Source: Candidatus Altimarinota bacterium (lineage in GTDB: Bacteria; Patescibacteriota; Gracilibacteria; BD1-5; UBA6164). Taken from it: a DNA stretch of 33,636 nucleotides. Of this stretch, positions 20,431-31,674 are shown one piece after another. The notes below the pieces were generated by a model. The model searched no databases. It was not told the origin of the DNA and saw only the letters and a program-made list of their open reading frames with translations. Each line of letters begins with the position of its first letter. The first letter of the stretch is position 1. The DNA is taken from positions 1 to 33,636 of the forward strand of contig JANJUN010000048.1 of the NCBI GenBank assembly GCA_024710565.1. Reading direction: 5' to 3'. Both the position numbers and the translations under genes were made by a program.

Positions 20431-20478
20431 CTTATAAACTACATTACATAACATACATTATGTAATGTAGTTTATAAG
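20431..20478. repeat. Perfect 21-bp inverted repeat, intergenic
   Basis: The arm CTTATAAACTACATTACATA plus one A (20431-20451) and its exact reverse complement (20458-20478) surround the 6-base spacer CATACA. It lies between two ordinary terminators, one for murD and one for the convergent 20520 gene, so it is not needed for termination. It lacks a U-tract and is less A/T-run-like than the terminators. It may be a mobile-element remnant, a protein-binding palindrome or a cruciform; function is unknown. Confidence 0.75.
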
Positions 20479-20492
20479 ATGTTTTATTCCCT

Positions 20493-20536
20493 ACATACAA
20501 AAAAAATAGTAAAAAATTACTATTTTTTTTGTATGT
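20493..20536. terminator. Terminator of the dnaB operon
   Basis: Perfect 19-bp arms at 20493-20511 and 20518-20536 surround a 6-base loop, with 8 A or T in each arm. On the minus strand it ends the 20520 gene, whose TAG lies in the stem. Confidence 0.8.
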
Positions 20537-20813
20537 CTCATAATGCCTTATAGATATCACTCCATCTTTTTTGAGTTAACTCTTTTGGTGTAATATTTTC
20601 ATCACATCATCTTCTTAATTTTTCTTCTTTTTGGAATAATTTATTAAGTTCTATTTTTTCAGATTCTGTTATATTACTTGGATATCAAAATACTAATAAA
20701 TTAACTTTTAGAGTAAGTAAGTCATGTATTTTATCTACTTTTATATGAAATGCCTCAGATAGTTTTTGTATCAGTTTTTCATCATCAAGAGAATATTTTA
20801 ATATATGTTTCAT
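20520..20813 (-). CDS. Small protein downstream of dnaB, unknown
   Basis: This 97-residue soluble, helix-rich, charged protein starts at ATG 20813 (MKHILKYSLDDEKLIQKLSD). The middle contains LLTLKVNLLVFGYPSN and the C terminus KRWSDIYKALGDIQKK. It needs UGA as Gly at three positions and ends in TAG. It lies 16 bases after dnaB and is probably co-transcribed, which hints at a replication-linked role, but no family is recognised. Confidence 0.7.
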
Positions 20814-20829
20814 GAGGTTTTATTTTTTT

Positions 20830-22161
20830 TTAATAATCTTCTTTTAAATTTGTCTCCATTTCAAGAAATCTTTGATTGGTTCTATCAAACATGAGCTCTA
20901 TAGTTCCAACTGGACCATTTCTGTTTTTTCTTATAGCGACATCAGTAACTCATTTTCTATCGGTAAATTCATCATAATACTCTTCCCTATACAGCATCAT
21001 TACAATATCAGCATCTTGTTCTATAGATCATGACTCTCTCAAATCTGAAAGAATTGGTTTTTTATCAGTTCTTGATTCTACCGCACGTGATAATTGACTC
21101 AGTGCTATAATAGGAACATTTAATTCTCTTGCTAAAGATTTTATTCATCTTGAAATTTCTGATATTTCTTGAACTCTATTGAGACTATTTCCATTACTCA
21201 TGAGTTGTAGATAATCAATAACGATAAGATCAAGTCCTGCTTCCATTTTGAGTCTTCTAGATTTTGATTTTAAATCCAGTAGATTTCATCAAGCTGAATC
21301 ATCTATATAAATATTGGCAGCACTCAGTTTTTCCATAGCTTCTCAGAGTTTTGCAAACTCTTCATCTTCTAACTCCCCTTTTGCTAGTTTCCAACTATTT
21401 ATACCAATACTTGATGCAATCATACGATCAGTAAGCTGTTCTTTACTCATTTCAAGAGAAAAAATAGCTACATTTTTTCCATTAAATCCTATATTTTGCG
21501 CTAAATTAAGCGAAAAAGCAGTCTTTCACATCGAAGGACGAGCTGCTAAAATAACCATATCTCATCATTTTAAACCTCAAAGAGTATTATCTAGAGATTT
21601 AAATCCAGTATAGAGTCTGTGGTCTTTTACACTGTCTGGATTCTCATGAATTTCAGCAAATTCTTCAAATCTTGATTCTAAAATATCGGAAATATGAACG
21701 AGTTTATTTTTAATAAACACTTGCGTCACTCAAAAAAGAGATTTTTCTGATTTTTCTAGTAATTCGTTAATATTTTTTTCTTCGTCATATCCATTAAGAA
21801 TGATTTCATTCCCTGCTTTAATAAGCTTTCTATTTACGGATTTATTTTTTACGATTGAAGCGTATTCAAAAATATTTGAACTGGTTGGAACTATTTCAGT
21901 GAGCTCAATAATATAGGCAATTCCCCCTACTTCATCTAATAGTTTTTTATCATCTAATCTTTCTTTTACGGTAATAATATCTATGGGTTTATTTTTAGTA
22001 TACAACTCAAGCATAGTTTCATAGATTTTCGCATTTCTATCATCATAAAAATCATCTTTTGTTAATAGATCTGAAATAACTAAAAATCAATCTTTATCTA
22101 TAAGTAAACTTCCTAAAACTGATTGTTCAGCTTCTAAACTATGTGGTGGTATTTTCAGCAT
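20830..22161 (-). CDS. dnaB: Replicative DNA helicase DnaB
   Basis: This 443-residue hexameric 5'-3' helicase unwinds DNA at replication forks. The N-terminal primase-interacting domain starts [20 protein letters not shown], and the linker helix is followed by a RecA-like motor. Walker A is around residues 207-214 (ARPSMGKTAF), Walker B is [12 protein letters not shown], and further on are [20 protein letters not shown] and an [16 protein letters not shown]-type segment. Length and order are typical. It is the first gene of a minus-strand unit with the 20520 gene. TGA glycines include those in Walker A. Confidence 0.95.
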
Positions 22162-22220
22162 AACTCTTTTCAAATTAAAAATTATTGTACTATTTATATG
22201 TATTTTTTGCTAAAATAAAA

Positions 22221-22251
22221 ACAAATTTTAAATTCTTAGTTTAAAATTTGT
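22221..22251 (-). terminator. Terminator after the TPR gene
   Basis: Arms ACAAATTTTAAA (22221-22232) and TTTAAAATTTGT (22240-22251) surround a 7-base loop. On the minus strand the stem is followed by TTTTATTTT. It separates the 22275-23842 genes from dnaB. Confidence 0.7.
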
Positions 22252-22274
22252 TAATAAAAAAATGTTAAAAAACT

Positions 22275-23090
22275 CTACTCATTCGTCGCATATTCCAGAG
22301 ATTCTAATTCCTCGATTTCTTTTTTTACTTCATTATTGTATGGTTCTATTTCAAGAGCTCTTTTATAGGTATTCACCGCATCGAGAATCTTTCCGATATT
22401 TCTATAACTTGCTCAAAGTAAAATAATATTTTCACTGTCTCTAGGGTGATCTTTTAAAAACAATTTTAAATAAGAAATAGCATCTACATACATTCATTTA
22501 TAGTAATAAAGATGAGCTAACATATTTACTACTTCATTATCTTCTGGTTTTATTTCGTTTGATTTTTTGTACATTTCAATCGCAAGGTCATATTTCTCTT
22601 GCATCGTGAGAACATAGGCTAATTTTTTTAATACTTCAAAATCTTCTTCATGAACTAAGAGTAAATCTTTATAAATATACTCAGCTTTATGATATTCTTT
22701 TTCTAGAATATAAATTCACGCGAGTTCAAGATTTAACTCAATATTAAATTTATCTATCGTGAGTCATTCAACAATAATATTTTTAGCTAAATCATATTCA
22801 GCTTTTGATATATTGATTTTTATTTTCTTGAGAAGTTCTGATACTTTATTTTTATCCTCAAGAGAAATTTGATATTTTTGAGTCGCATAGTGCGTAGCAT
22901 GGAGATTTCTATCTTCTGAAATTTGTATTTTTGTTATAGGTTTATCACTTCTCCCCTTCCCGATACCAAGAATATTTTTTATAGAAATGATGACTCAAAA
23001 TATTTTTCAAGAAAAAAAATACAATATGTATAATATTGAGATAAGAAATATAACTACTTCAATCTGGAACAAAACTAAATTATAATACAT
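22275..23090 (-). CDS. Membrane-anchored TPR-repeat protein
   Basis: This 271-residue protein has an N-terminal hydrophobic anchor at about residues 5-29 (VLFQIEVVIFLISILYILYFF). A charged linker leads to TPR repeats from about residue 115 to the end: LNLELAGIYILEKEYHKAEYI, LKKLAYVLTMQEKYDLAIEM, VNMLAHLYYYKGMYVDAISY and IILLGASYRNIGKILDAVNT show the W/L-G-Y-A-P pattern. TPRs mediate protein contacts, so this is likely a scaffold on the cytoplasmic face of the membrane. It follows the polytopic membrane gene and ends in TAG. Confidence 0.85.
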
Positions 23091-23149
23091 ATGCGTCTAA
23101 TATTAAAAATTTCAAACATTATATAGAGAAAAAAAATAATTCAAATTTT

Positions 23150-23842
23150 TTAGTGTTCTTCATGATTTTCTGCTTCTTGTTTTTCATTTTTTTCAAACAT
23201 TTTTGCCAATGCATGGAAGAGTTTTGAAAAAAGAAAATCTACTATTCCACCAATGGTCATTTTATAAAATATAAAAATAATGATGCAGAGATTAACGATA
23301 TAATCGTATCGTACCAAAAAATTAAATACATACGAAGGAGAAAAATATTCATAAACAAACTTTATAAATGAACTTTCTCTCACCTGTGTAATAATAGTAT
23401 TATCCATCGTAAATAAGAATTTATTATTGATAATGGATAAAAAAATACTGACAATAAACGAAAAGAAAAAGATCCCAAATAAGAAAATAACAAAATGATT
23501 GAGTGCTTTATTTTTAGAAACTCTAAATCAAATATTTTTATTTAAAGGCAGAAGTATTCATAGAAGTGGAATAAAAAATATACTCCAAAATCAAATTCAT
23601 TCTTTGTTATTTAAAAAGAAGTCTCTGAGTCCATTCACTCAGATATCGTTGTTATTGAGAGAATTTAAAGTAAGATTGATGGTAGTAAAAATAAAAAGTC
23701 ATAAAATAATTCCTAAATAGGTTTTATAAATTTTTTCTATTCATGCATAAATAAACATAACAAAAAATCCTATTGACAAGAAAATGATTACATAATCGGC
23801 AATCGGGATATTTTTAAAAAATTGTATTAGAGTTTCTTGCAT
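23150..23842 (-). CDS. Polytopic membrane protein, unknown
   Basis: This 230-residue protein starts at ATG 23842 (MQETLIQFFKNIPIADYVII). About five transmembrane segments lie near 16-34, 40-58, 84-99, 115-140 and 184-204, and an acidic, His-rich tail (KNEKQEAENHEEH) follows. Several membrane glycines are TGA, so standard-code prediction would recover only the last third. The N-terminal part (FFKNIPIADYVIIFLSIGFFV) resembles CvpA-like small membrane proteins, but I am not sure. It lies between ftsK and the TPR gene on the same strand. Confidence 0.75.
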
Positions 23843-23905
23843 AAAAAGATATTAGAGAATATTTATTATAAAAGATAGTTTCTTGTATAATAAAAATCAA
23901 AGTCT

Positions 23906-26152
23906 TTATTCATATACTTCTCTTGGTTTACTTCCATTTGCTGGACCAACAACTCAAAGTTCTTCGAGTATATCGAGTACTTTTGCAGCTCTTGCGTATC
24001 ATAATCAAAGTTTTCTTTGTATAAGAGAAGTGGATCATTTTTTTGATTCACGAACTATTGCAATTGCTTTTTCTATGAGTTCTGGATCTTCATCTTGATC
24101 TCAATTATAATTTTCTAAAATACTTCCGGCAACATTTGATTTCCCGTTTACGATACTATCATCATAGAGATTATTTATCATATTTGGATCAACCGTGAGT
24201 TTGAGTTCATTTACGATATTTTCTACTTCACGAGTTTCTACGAGTACTCATTGTACTCTCGCAGGTTCTAATACCCCCGTTGGAGCATACAGCATATCTC
24301 ATCTTCAGAGTAAATCCTCTGCCCCAGCTTTATCAATTACGGTTCTTGAATCGATTTGAGAAGCAACGGTAAAGGCAATTCTTGATGGAATATTTGCTTT
24401 AATAAGTCAGGTAATAACATCAACTGATGGTCTTTGAGTAGCTACAATAAGATGCATTCCTACAGCTCTCGCCATTTGAGCAATACGAGCAATCGAGGTT
24501 TCTACTTCTTTTTTATTTCCACTCATCATCAAGTCTGCGAGTTCGTCAACTATTACCACAATATATGGAAGTGAGTCTTCTTTTTTTACTTTTGCGTTAT
24601 ATTCTTTTAAATTTCTTGCATTGAGAGCTTTAGCTAGATCATATCTTCTGAGCATTTCTGCAACCGTCCATTTGAGAGCATTGAGGGCTTTATCAGAATT
24701 AGTAATAACTGGAGTAAGTAAATGAGGAATTCCATTATAAATAGAAAGTTCTACCATTTTTGGGTCAATTAAAATCATTTTTAAATCACTCGGAGAAAAT
24801 TTATACAACATCGAAATAATAAATCCATTCATTCCAACAGATTTTCAAGATGCGGTTTGTCAGGCAACGAGTAAATGAGGCATCTTTGTAAGATCTCAAA
24901 CAATGACATCACCATTTACGTCTTTTCAAATCGCAATAGGAATATCTAGTTTTGAATTATTAAATACACTACTTGCTAATACTTCTTTGAGTCATACAGA
25001 TTGTCTGTTTTCATTTGGAACCTCAATTCAAACTACTCATTCTCCAGGAATTGGGGCTTGGATACGAATAGATTTTGCATGAAGAGCGAGGGTAAGGTCT
25101 TTTTTTAAATTTTCAATCTTATTGAGTTTTACTCACTCTTCTGGTTTTAATCTAAACTGAATAACCGTTGGCCCAACTCTATATCCAGTCATATTGACAT
25201 TGATTTTAAACTGAGCGAGTTTATCAACGATTTCTTCTTGTTTGTTATAGATATCATTTTCATTTACTTGAATATCTCATCCAATATCAGCAAGTAAATT
25301 AAGATTTGGAAGTTTCCAAGAATCATATTTTGGAGAAGTAAATGTTTTTTCATCAGAAGAAAGTTTTTTTTCTATTTTTATAGAAGTTTTTTTCTCTTCA
25401 TTGTCTTCAGATAGAGCATCTTTCATTTTCGAAAAAAATGATTTTTCTTCTTTTTTCTCAATTGAAATTTTTCTTGGTGCATCTTCTAAATCCAGTTGTT
25501 TTGGTTCTTTTTGTGATTTTTTTACTTTTAAAAGTTCTTCTTCTAATTCTTTTTTCATTTTTTGAATTTGTTCGAGATCTTTTTTTGCTTTTGGATTTTT
25601 TATTTCATCTATTTGTTTTTCCTCTTTTGATTTTGGGAGAGAAATATTTTCTTTAATAGTATTTAAATCAGGAGTAAAAGACATTACTTTTTTGATAATT
25701 TTTTTATAACTGATACGAAACATTAAAAATAAACTAAAGAAAAAAATCATAAGCATAAATACAAATGCTGCATTTTCTCAAAAAAAACTTGCAAATGATT
25801 TTTGAAAATTAAAAAAAGATTGATAATTCTTATCAATAGATCAAACGAGAGTATTGAGCGAAAGAAAATATAAAATCATTCAAAAAAACCTTGAATTATT
25901 AAATCAAAATCATTCTTTTGCAAAAATAAAAATTCATAACAATAAGATAATAGGAGAAAAAATAAATTGATAGTACACTCAAAATAAATAGTTTAAAACT
26001 TTATACACATAAAAACCTGCCGTTGAATCGAGTTCTGAAAAAAGTGAAATGGCTCCAAGAACAATAAAAAGACAGGCGATAAAAATATTTTTTGTATCTG
26101 GTCTGAGTGTATTTTTTGAAACTACTTTTTTAGTATTTTTTTTCTTAGCCAC
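23906..26152 (-). CDS. ftsK: DNA translocase FtsK/SpoIIIE
   Basis: This 748-residue septal DNA pump clears chromosomes at division. The start is a GTG at 26152 giving [11 protein letters not shown]; no in-frame ATG fits better and the promoter is just upstream. Several membrane segments occupy about residues 25-165, followed by a charged, Lys/Glu-rich linker. The motor domain has Walker A GQTASGKS at about 431-438, Walker [14 protein letters not shown], and [15 protein letters not shown]. The C-terminal gamma winged helix ([23 protein letters not shown]) would bind KOPS-like DNA sites. The Walker A second glycine position is Ala, a tolerated variant. Confidence 0.95.
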
Positions 26153-26183
26153 AATCGTGATTTTAGTATCTAAATTTGTCTTT

Positions 26184-26210
26184 ATTATAGCAAAAAAAAT
26201 AATTTTTCAA
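26184..26210 (-). promoter_or_regulatory. ftsK promoter overlapping the upstream terminator
   Basis: On the minus strand TTGAAA (26210-26205) and TATAAT (26189-26184) are spaced 15 bases apart, slightly short. The -35 box lies inside the terminator hairpin of the preceding peptidase gene. The expected leader before the GTG is about 25 bases. Confidence 0.55.
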
Positions 26211-26230
26211 GAAAGAAAAATTATTTTTTT
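26193..26230 (-). terminator. Terminator of the M23 peptidase gene
   Basis: Perfect 16-bp arms at 26193-26208 and 26215-26230 surround a 6-base loop, with a long T run on the minus strand. It sits 4 bases past the peptidase stop and shares bases with the ftsK promoter. Confidence 0.85.
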
Positions 26231-26233
26231 ATC

Positions 26234-28201
26234 TTATTGAGCAATTTGGTTTAATAAAAATGCGGCCTCTCATCTCGTAATCGTTTTTGTTGGTTGAAAA
26301 TATCTGGTTTGTCAGAAGTAATCATTCCAGGTTTTATTTTTAAAAATATTTTTTGAAAAGGTTAAGGTTTCGCTATCTAAATCTCTAAATATCATAAAGT
26401 CACCTCACTGATATTCGCTCGTAGGAGTATATTTTGCAACTAATTCTAAATATTCTCAACGAGTAAAATAACTATATTTATCTGATATTTCTTTATTGAG
26501 TAATAAAAGACGTTCACTATAAATTATTTTACAGGTATCATCGATACATTTTTGGTACATATTCTCTAAATAATTTCTGAGAAATGCAACTCCATCTTCT
26601 CTTGAAAGATCTCTATCTGGTAAAAAATATCCTCTATTAATTCCTGTAGCAAATCCTGATTTAGAGAGAAAAACGACATTAGAATAATACGGATGCGTAA
26701 CAGGTACATCTACCGGAAGAATTCCGTTTAATTTTTTATTTGAAATAGTTTTTCCTTCTGAGTTATAAATGGAAAGAGTCGTAGCTCATTCTGATATAAC
26801 TTTGTAATTAAAAACGAGAATTCATAATACACTCTCTTGACTGGTAAACTCTACTTGGTCTTTAAATTGGTCATCTCTACAATTTGTATTAAATACTCTT
26901 GTGAGATCAGATATTTTTGGAACCTTTTTAATACAAAATTTAATAGAATTATTATCTGATTTGAGGGTATATTTTCCATTAAAATGAAATCATAAAATAT
27001 TTACTCAAAAATTATCTTTGAAATATAAAATTCATTTTTTATTTTCTGAGAGAACATTATTGGTTGAGATAGAATACACGGTTTGTTTTGGAATAATTTG
27101 TTTTGAGGTATCAAATACTCAAAATGGTATTTTCTTAAAAAATGTCTCTCAAAGGTAGATATCAATACTTGATTTTCCAGGCATTTTTGGAGTAATAGTA
27201 AATTCTCTTTCTCCTCTATCGATTTGTAGTATTCCTGTTGGAAATACTTCAAGTTTTTTGTTATCATATTTAAAATGCATATCTCATGGGAAAGTTCCAG
27301 TAAAAGGTTTTCCATTTCTTTTATCATAAACCGTTATTTTAAGAGTTCCCTTTTTTCACATTTCAAGATTTCAAGCTATATTGAGTATATTTACTTGAAC
27401 GTTATAAGTTCTTAAAAATTCTTCAATTTCTCTTTTTAAAATTTCCTCTCTTGATAACATACCTTGTTGAGATATTATTTGAGGAGTTGGTTTATCAACA
27501 GTAGTTGCTTTTACTACAGCTCAATTAGTTTCTAAAAATAAAAGTGGGTCAATAGTATTGGTATTTAATTGAGAAAAACATACACTTGTATTTACGATAG
27601 TATCATAATTTTTTTCTGAACAACTCGACCGGTACCAAGGTCATTTTCAGGAAGTTGCTAGATCTATTTGAAAATGAAGATGATTTCAAAAACTATTTCC
27701 TGTATTTCATACTTCTCAGATTTTTGTTTTTGTTTCAACATTTTGTCAGACGCTCGCATCTATTTTTGAAAGATGGGAATAATTTGAATACACTTTTCTT
27801 CCGTTAATCGTATGTTCGATTTTTACATTACTTCCCCGTCCAGCTAAAAATCATGCTTGAACGACTTTTCCATCAGAAATAGAATATACAGGAGTTCATT
27901 CTGCGGTTGCTATATCAACTCATTGATGTCCTCCGTTTCATACATCCCATCCATAATTATAAGAAGCTCCCCATAAAATAGTATAAACTCTTCTATAAGT
28001 ATTATAGTCATTTTTATATTTTGTATAATCACTCGTTTTTAATATCGGCAAATCCATTTTACAATCGTTTCAGAGAGTGGAAAAATTTTGAAATCTACAT
28101 TCCACTTTGCTCATTTCTTGTATAGGATAAACAAGATTTGCAGATGCTGAAAGAGAAAAACCAAATAAAAAAAATCAAATAAAAAATTTCTTTTTTATCA
28201 T
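26234..28201 (-). CDS. Secreted M23 (LytM-type) peptidase with C-terminal SLH-like repeats
   Basis: This 655-residue exported protein has a signal peptide (MIKKKFFIGFFLFGFSLSAS, then A). The M23 metallopeptidase domain (about 75-185) has the zinc ligands His92 and Asp96 (GGHQGVD) and the HxH motif at 174-176 (NHLHFQ), with VYSISDGKVVQAG and a YSNYSHLS core. Beta-rich linker segments follow. The last 150 residues contain repeated SLH-like units (GINRGYFLPDRDLSREDGVA, YFTRGEYLELVAKY, ITRGEAAFLLNQIA) that attach proteins to the cell wall. It probably cleaves peptidoglycan peptides at the surface. Its upstream -10 box is at forward 28221-28226. Confidence 0.88.
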
Positions 28202-28266
28202 ACGGGAAAATTTAATAAATATTATAAGAGAGTGTAGTAGATTTTAAAAAAATACCAAATTATTTT

Positions 28267-29847
28267 TTATACAAAATCTACATCTTGAATAGTGTTGTCA
28301 TTATTTTTCTTACTCAACTCTGCAAAAACTTTTCTCATTTTTGTATAACTGAAAACAAATGATGCCAATAAAAATAATCCGAATATAATAAAAAATAAAT
28401 TAAATCCAAAAATTTTTACCAAAAGAGCTCAGAGTAAGAGTCATATCACATTTGCAGTATTGATAACTATTTTTAACGGAGCTGCCGATATAGTAGTATC
28501 AATTTCTTTGAGATTAAATTTTTTTGCGTATTCCTCATTGTATATTCATGAAAAATGCGCCTGAGCGAGTGGCATAGTTGCGGCATATCCAATACTATTG
28601 AGTATTCAAAAAAGTATGACTAAAATAATAGAATCAAATAATCAAAAACAAATAAGAGAGATTCCTGAAATGAGATTCCCAAACAAAATAGTTTTAAATA
28701 CTCAATATTTTTTTGATTTATTGATAAAAAATTGTTGGAATAAAAATGCAGGGATTACGAGTACTCCAAGTAAAACATATCAAGTAATCATACCTCTGGT
28801 TTGGGAAATGATATATTGATCACTATTAAAACTCATTACTTTTTCTAAAAATTCGACCAAAAAGGTTGCAACAAAAGTATCCCAAAATCAAAATTGTACT
28901 ATGAGAGTTAAGAACCATAAAATAATTATATTTCTTGGTACTTGAACTAAAATTTTATAAAAAGTTTCAAATCCACTTAATGAAAAATTATAAATTTCTT
29001 TTATGTCGATATTTTTTCTCACTTCGATAGGTTTGAGGAGAATAATTTTTGATTGGCGAGAAAGTTCAATAAGGTTTTTAGTATTGATTTTTCCGATAAA
29101 TTCTTCTTTTTTACTCAGTAAATCATTTTTTAAAATATCGAGTTTTATAGTTTTAATTTTTTCAAAATCAATAGTTTCTATTTTATTGTCAAAATACTTT
29201 ATAATAAACCATAAAAATGCTATCAATATAATGATGAAAACTATGATAGCTATTTTTATATTCATTGCTAAAAGGATCCCCGAAAACAGCAATCAAAGCA
29301 TCGATCATCCACCATTGTAGATATTGTATTTCGATAAAATGCTTGCGTATTCTCCAGGGGTAGAGTTATTAAAAATATATCCGATAATGGTAACATCAAA
29401 ACTTTCCTTTATAATTCCATATAAACAGGCAGATAAAAGTAAGAGAATGATATTAAAGGAATGATTCAAAAACTCTCATAAGTATGAGATAGTTTTTTCA
29501 ACTCCACCGCCTCCTTCTGGAAGAAGTGCTGAAATTCCATGAAAGTACACAAATTTTATAAATATTATTGACACAAGAATCATAAAAATAGTTCCTAGAG
29601 TCAAAAAGATTTTAGGTTGAATATATTTTTGTAACACTCAAATAGGAATATCTAAGATAAGGGCGATAAAATTTCCAATTCATAAAAAAAGTCCTACCAG
29701 TAAGATAGATTGTAATTCAAGTCCAAAGAAAAAAATAATTGTAAAGTGAAATACAATCCAAGCAAATCCTACAAAAATTCCAACATTATATAAATTGTTT
29801 AGTTTGATTTTATTTTCTTCGCTTTCAATCGTTACAAAATTACTCAT
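28267..29847 (-). CDS. MFS-like multi-pass transporter
   Basis: This 526-residue protein is rich in hydrophobic segments, about 11-12 in number, in two halves. They include VGIFVGFAWIVFHFTIIFFF, SILLVGLFLGIGNFIALI, FLTLGTIFMILVSIIFIKF and, late in the chain, LLGVLVIPAFLFQQFF and ANVIWLLLWALLVKIFGF. A charged central loop at about 215-250 is typical of the major facilitator superfamily. The C terminus is cytoplasmic and acidic (KNNDNTIQDVDFV). The substrate is unknown. Its promoter (29876-29904) overlaps that of the divergent ABC-F gene. Confidence 0.75.
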
Positions 29848-29875
29848 AAATTTTGATTAAAATATATTTTTCAAT

Positions 29876-29904
29876 ATTATATCAAAAACTTTGTGTTTTT
29901 GCAA
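29876..29904 (-). promoter_or_regulatory. Promoter of the MFS-like gene
   Basis: On the minus strand TTGCAA (29904-29899) and TATAAT (29881-29876) are spaced 17 bases apart, near-consensus. It is interleaved with the oppositely directed ABC-F promoter. Confidence 0.65.
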
Positions 29905-29920
29905 AATAAAAACTTATAAT
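29891..29920 (+). promoter_or_regulatory. Promoter of the ABC-F gene, leaderless transcript
   Basis: TTGTGT (29891-29896) and TATAAT (29915-29920) are spaced 18 bases apart. The ATG at 29927 is 6 bases after the -10 box, so transcription would start at or next to the A of the start codon, leaving no room for a ribosome-binding site. Confidence 0.55.
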
Positions 29921-29926
29921 GAACAA

Positions 29927-31639
29927 ATGAAACATTTACGAATCAAAATAGATAAATACGAAATTGATGGGAATATTATTTTAAAAGATATAGATTTTAT
30001 TCTCAATGAAAATGACTCTGTAGCACTTGTTTGAGGAAATGGAGTAGGAAAAACTACGCTCATGAAAATAATCACTTGAGAAATAAAAGATTTTGATGGA
30101 AAAATAGAAAATATTGGAAATATGTCTATTTGATATCTTTCTCAAATTTATTCTGATAATGAAGATAAAACGGTCAGACAAGAGATAAAGGAATGATTTA
30201 AAGATATTTGTGAGATGGAAAAGAAACTTGAAGAAGTAGAAAAGGAAATGTCTGAACACCCAGAAAATATGGAAATTATTGAAAAATATACTTCCCTTTT
30301 AGAAACGTTTAATAATATTTGAGGTTATAATTATAACAATCAAATTCATAATGTTGCCAATGGGATGCAAATTCTTCATTTACTCGAGAGAAAATTAAAT
30401 GAAATTTCAGGTTGAGAAAGAACTAAAGTTGCACTTTGTAAAATACTCGTTGAATCGCCTGATTTACTTTGTCTTGATGAACCAACCAATTTTATAGATA
30501 TGAAATCGGTTGAATGGCTTGAGAGTTATTTGCAAAACAAATGGTGAAATGGGTATCTCATTATTTCTCATGACAGAGAATTTCTTGATAAAACATGTTC
30601 TAAAACTTATGAATTACAACCAGCAAGACAGATACATTTTTATCACTGCAATTATTCTAAATACGTAGAAGAGAGAGAAAGAGTTGAAGAAAAAAAGATG
30701 GAAGAATGGGAAAGACAACAAGAATTTATTAAAAAAGAGGAAAATCTTATCAATCGTTTTAGGGCTTGAAGTCGCGCAGGATTTGCTGCGAGTAGAGAAA
30801 AAGCCTTAGATCGTTTGGATAAACTTGATAAACCATATATTCCGCCTACTCCAAAATTTTTCTTTGATTATACTGGAGATGAAAATGAAAGAATTTTGTA
30901 TTTTAAGGAAGTATTTATTGGAAGAAAAGAACCTTTATTTTTTATCAATGAACTCTATCTCAATAAATGACAAAGAGTCTGAATAGTTTGAGAAAATGGG
31001 GCGTGAAAATCAACGCTTTTAAAAACAATTATGTGACAACTTGAGATTTTAGATGGAATATTTACCAGAGGAAAATGAATAAAAATTATTTATTATTCTC
31101 AACTTCACGAAGAACTCAACAAAGAAAAAACGGTCAGAGATAATTTTTTAAATCATTGAATACATATGGAGGATCAAACCTTAACAGGGTATTTAAATTA
31201 TTACCTTCTCCCAAGAGAATGTATTGATAAACCTGTAAAATATCTTTCTGGAGGACAAATCTCAAAAGTATTATTTGCAATTCTTGGTCAAAAAGAGTCA
31301 AATTTTCTCATATTTGATGAACCAACCAATCATCTTGATTATGACTCAAGAGAGTCTCTTGAAAAAGCTATTTCAAAATATAAATGAACGGTTTTATTTA
31401 TTTCTCACGATAGATATTTCGTCAATAAAATTGCTGAAATTATGTGGATAATTCGCGACTGAGAATTGAGTGTAAGTTATGGAAATTATGAAGATTATAG
31501 ATATAAACTTGAACATGGAATTGATATTGAAATGAATTTATTTGACGAATCAGCTGAAATGGATATGGTGTTACTTGAAAAGCTTTGAGAAAAAGAAGCA
31601 AAAAGAATAAAAGAAAAGTTTACTAGAAGAAAAAAATAA
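29927..31639 (+). CDS. ABC-F family ATPase (translation factor type)
   Basis: This 570-residue protein has two ABC ATPase domains and no membrane segment. ABC-F proteins bind the ribosomal E site and regulate translation, some giving antibiotic protection. The first domain has Walker A GGNGVGKTT from residue 36, signature SGGERTKVAL and DEPTN. The linker (KYVEEREREEEKKMEEWERQ) is the P-site tRNA-interaction motif region. The second domain has Walker A GENGAGKST from residue 355, signature SGGQISKVLFA and DEPTNHLD. Two Walker glycines are TGA. The length fits EttA/Uup-like members; subfamily cannot be fixed here. The start at 29927 is preferred because an ATG at 29919 hits TAG soon after. Confidence 0.92.
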
Positions 31640-31650
31640 TTTTTTTCTGG

Positions 31651-31656
31651 TATAAT
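31651..31656 (+). promoter_or_regulatory. -10 box (extended) of the 31675 gene
   Basis: A TGG preceding TATAAT (31651-31656) makes an extended -10-like element, 18 bases before the ATG. The upstream region is a T run with no good -35. The leader would be about 12 bases. Confidence 0.5.
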
Positions 31657-31674
31657 ATTAAAATTTACATAGTT

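Noticed and set aside
23866-24051. Minus-strand frame of 61 codons at the end of ftsK
   Set aside because: It overlaps the FtsK gamma domain in another frame. The gamma winged helix sequence ([13 protein letters not shown]) identifies the true frame, which ends at 23906.
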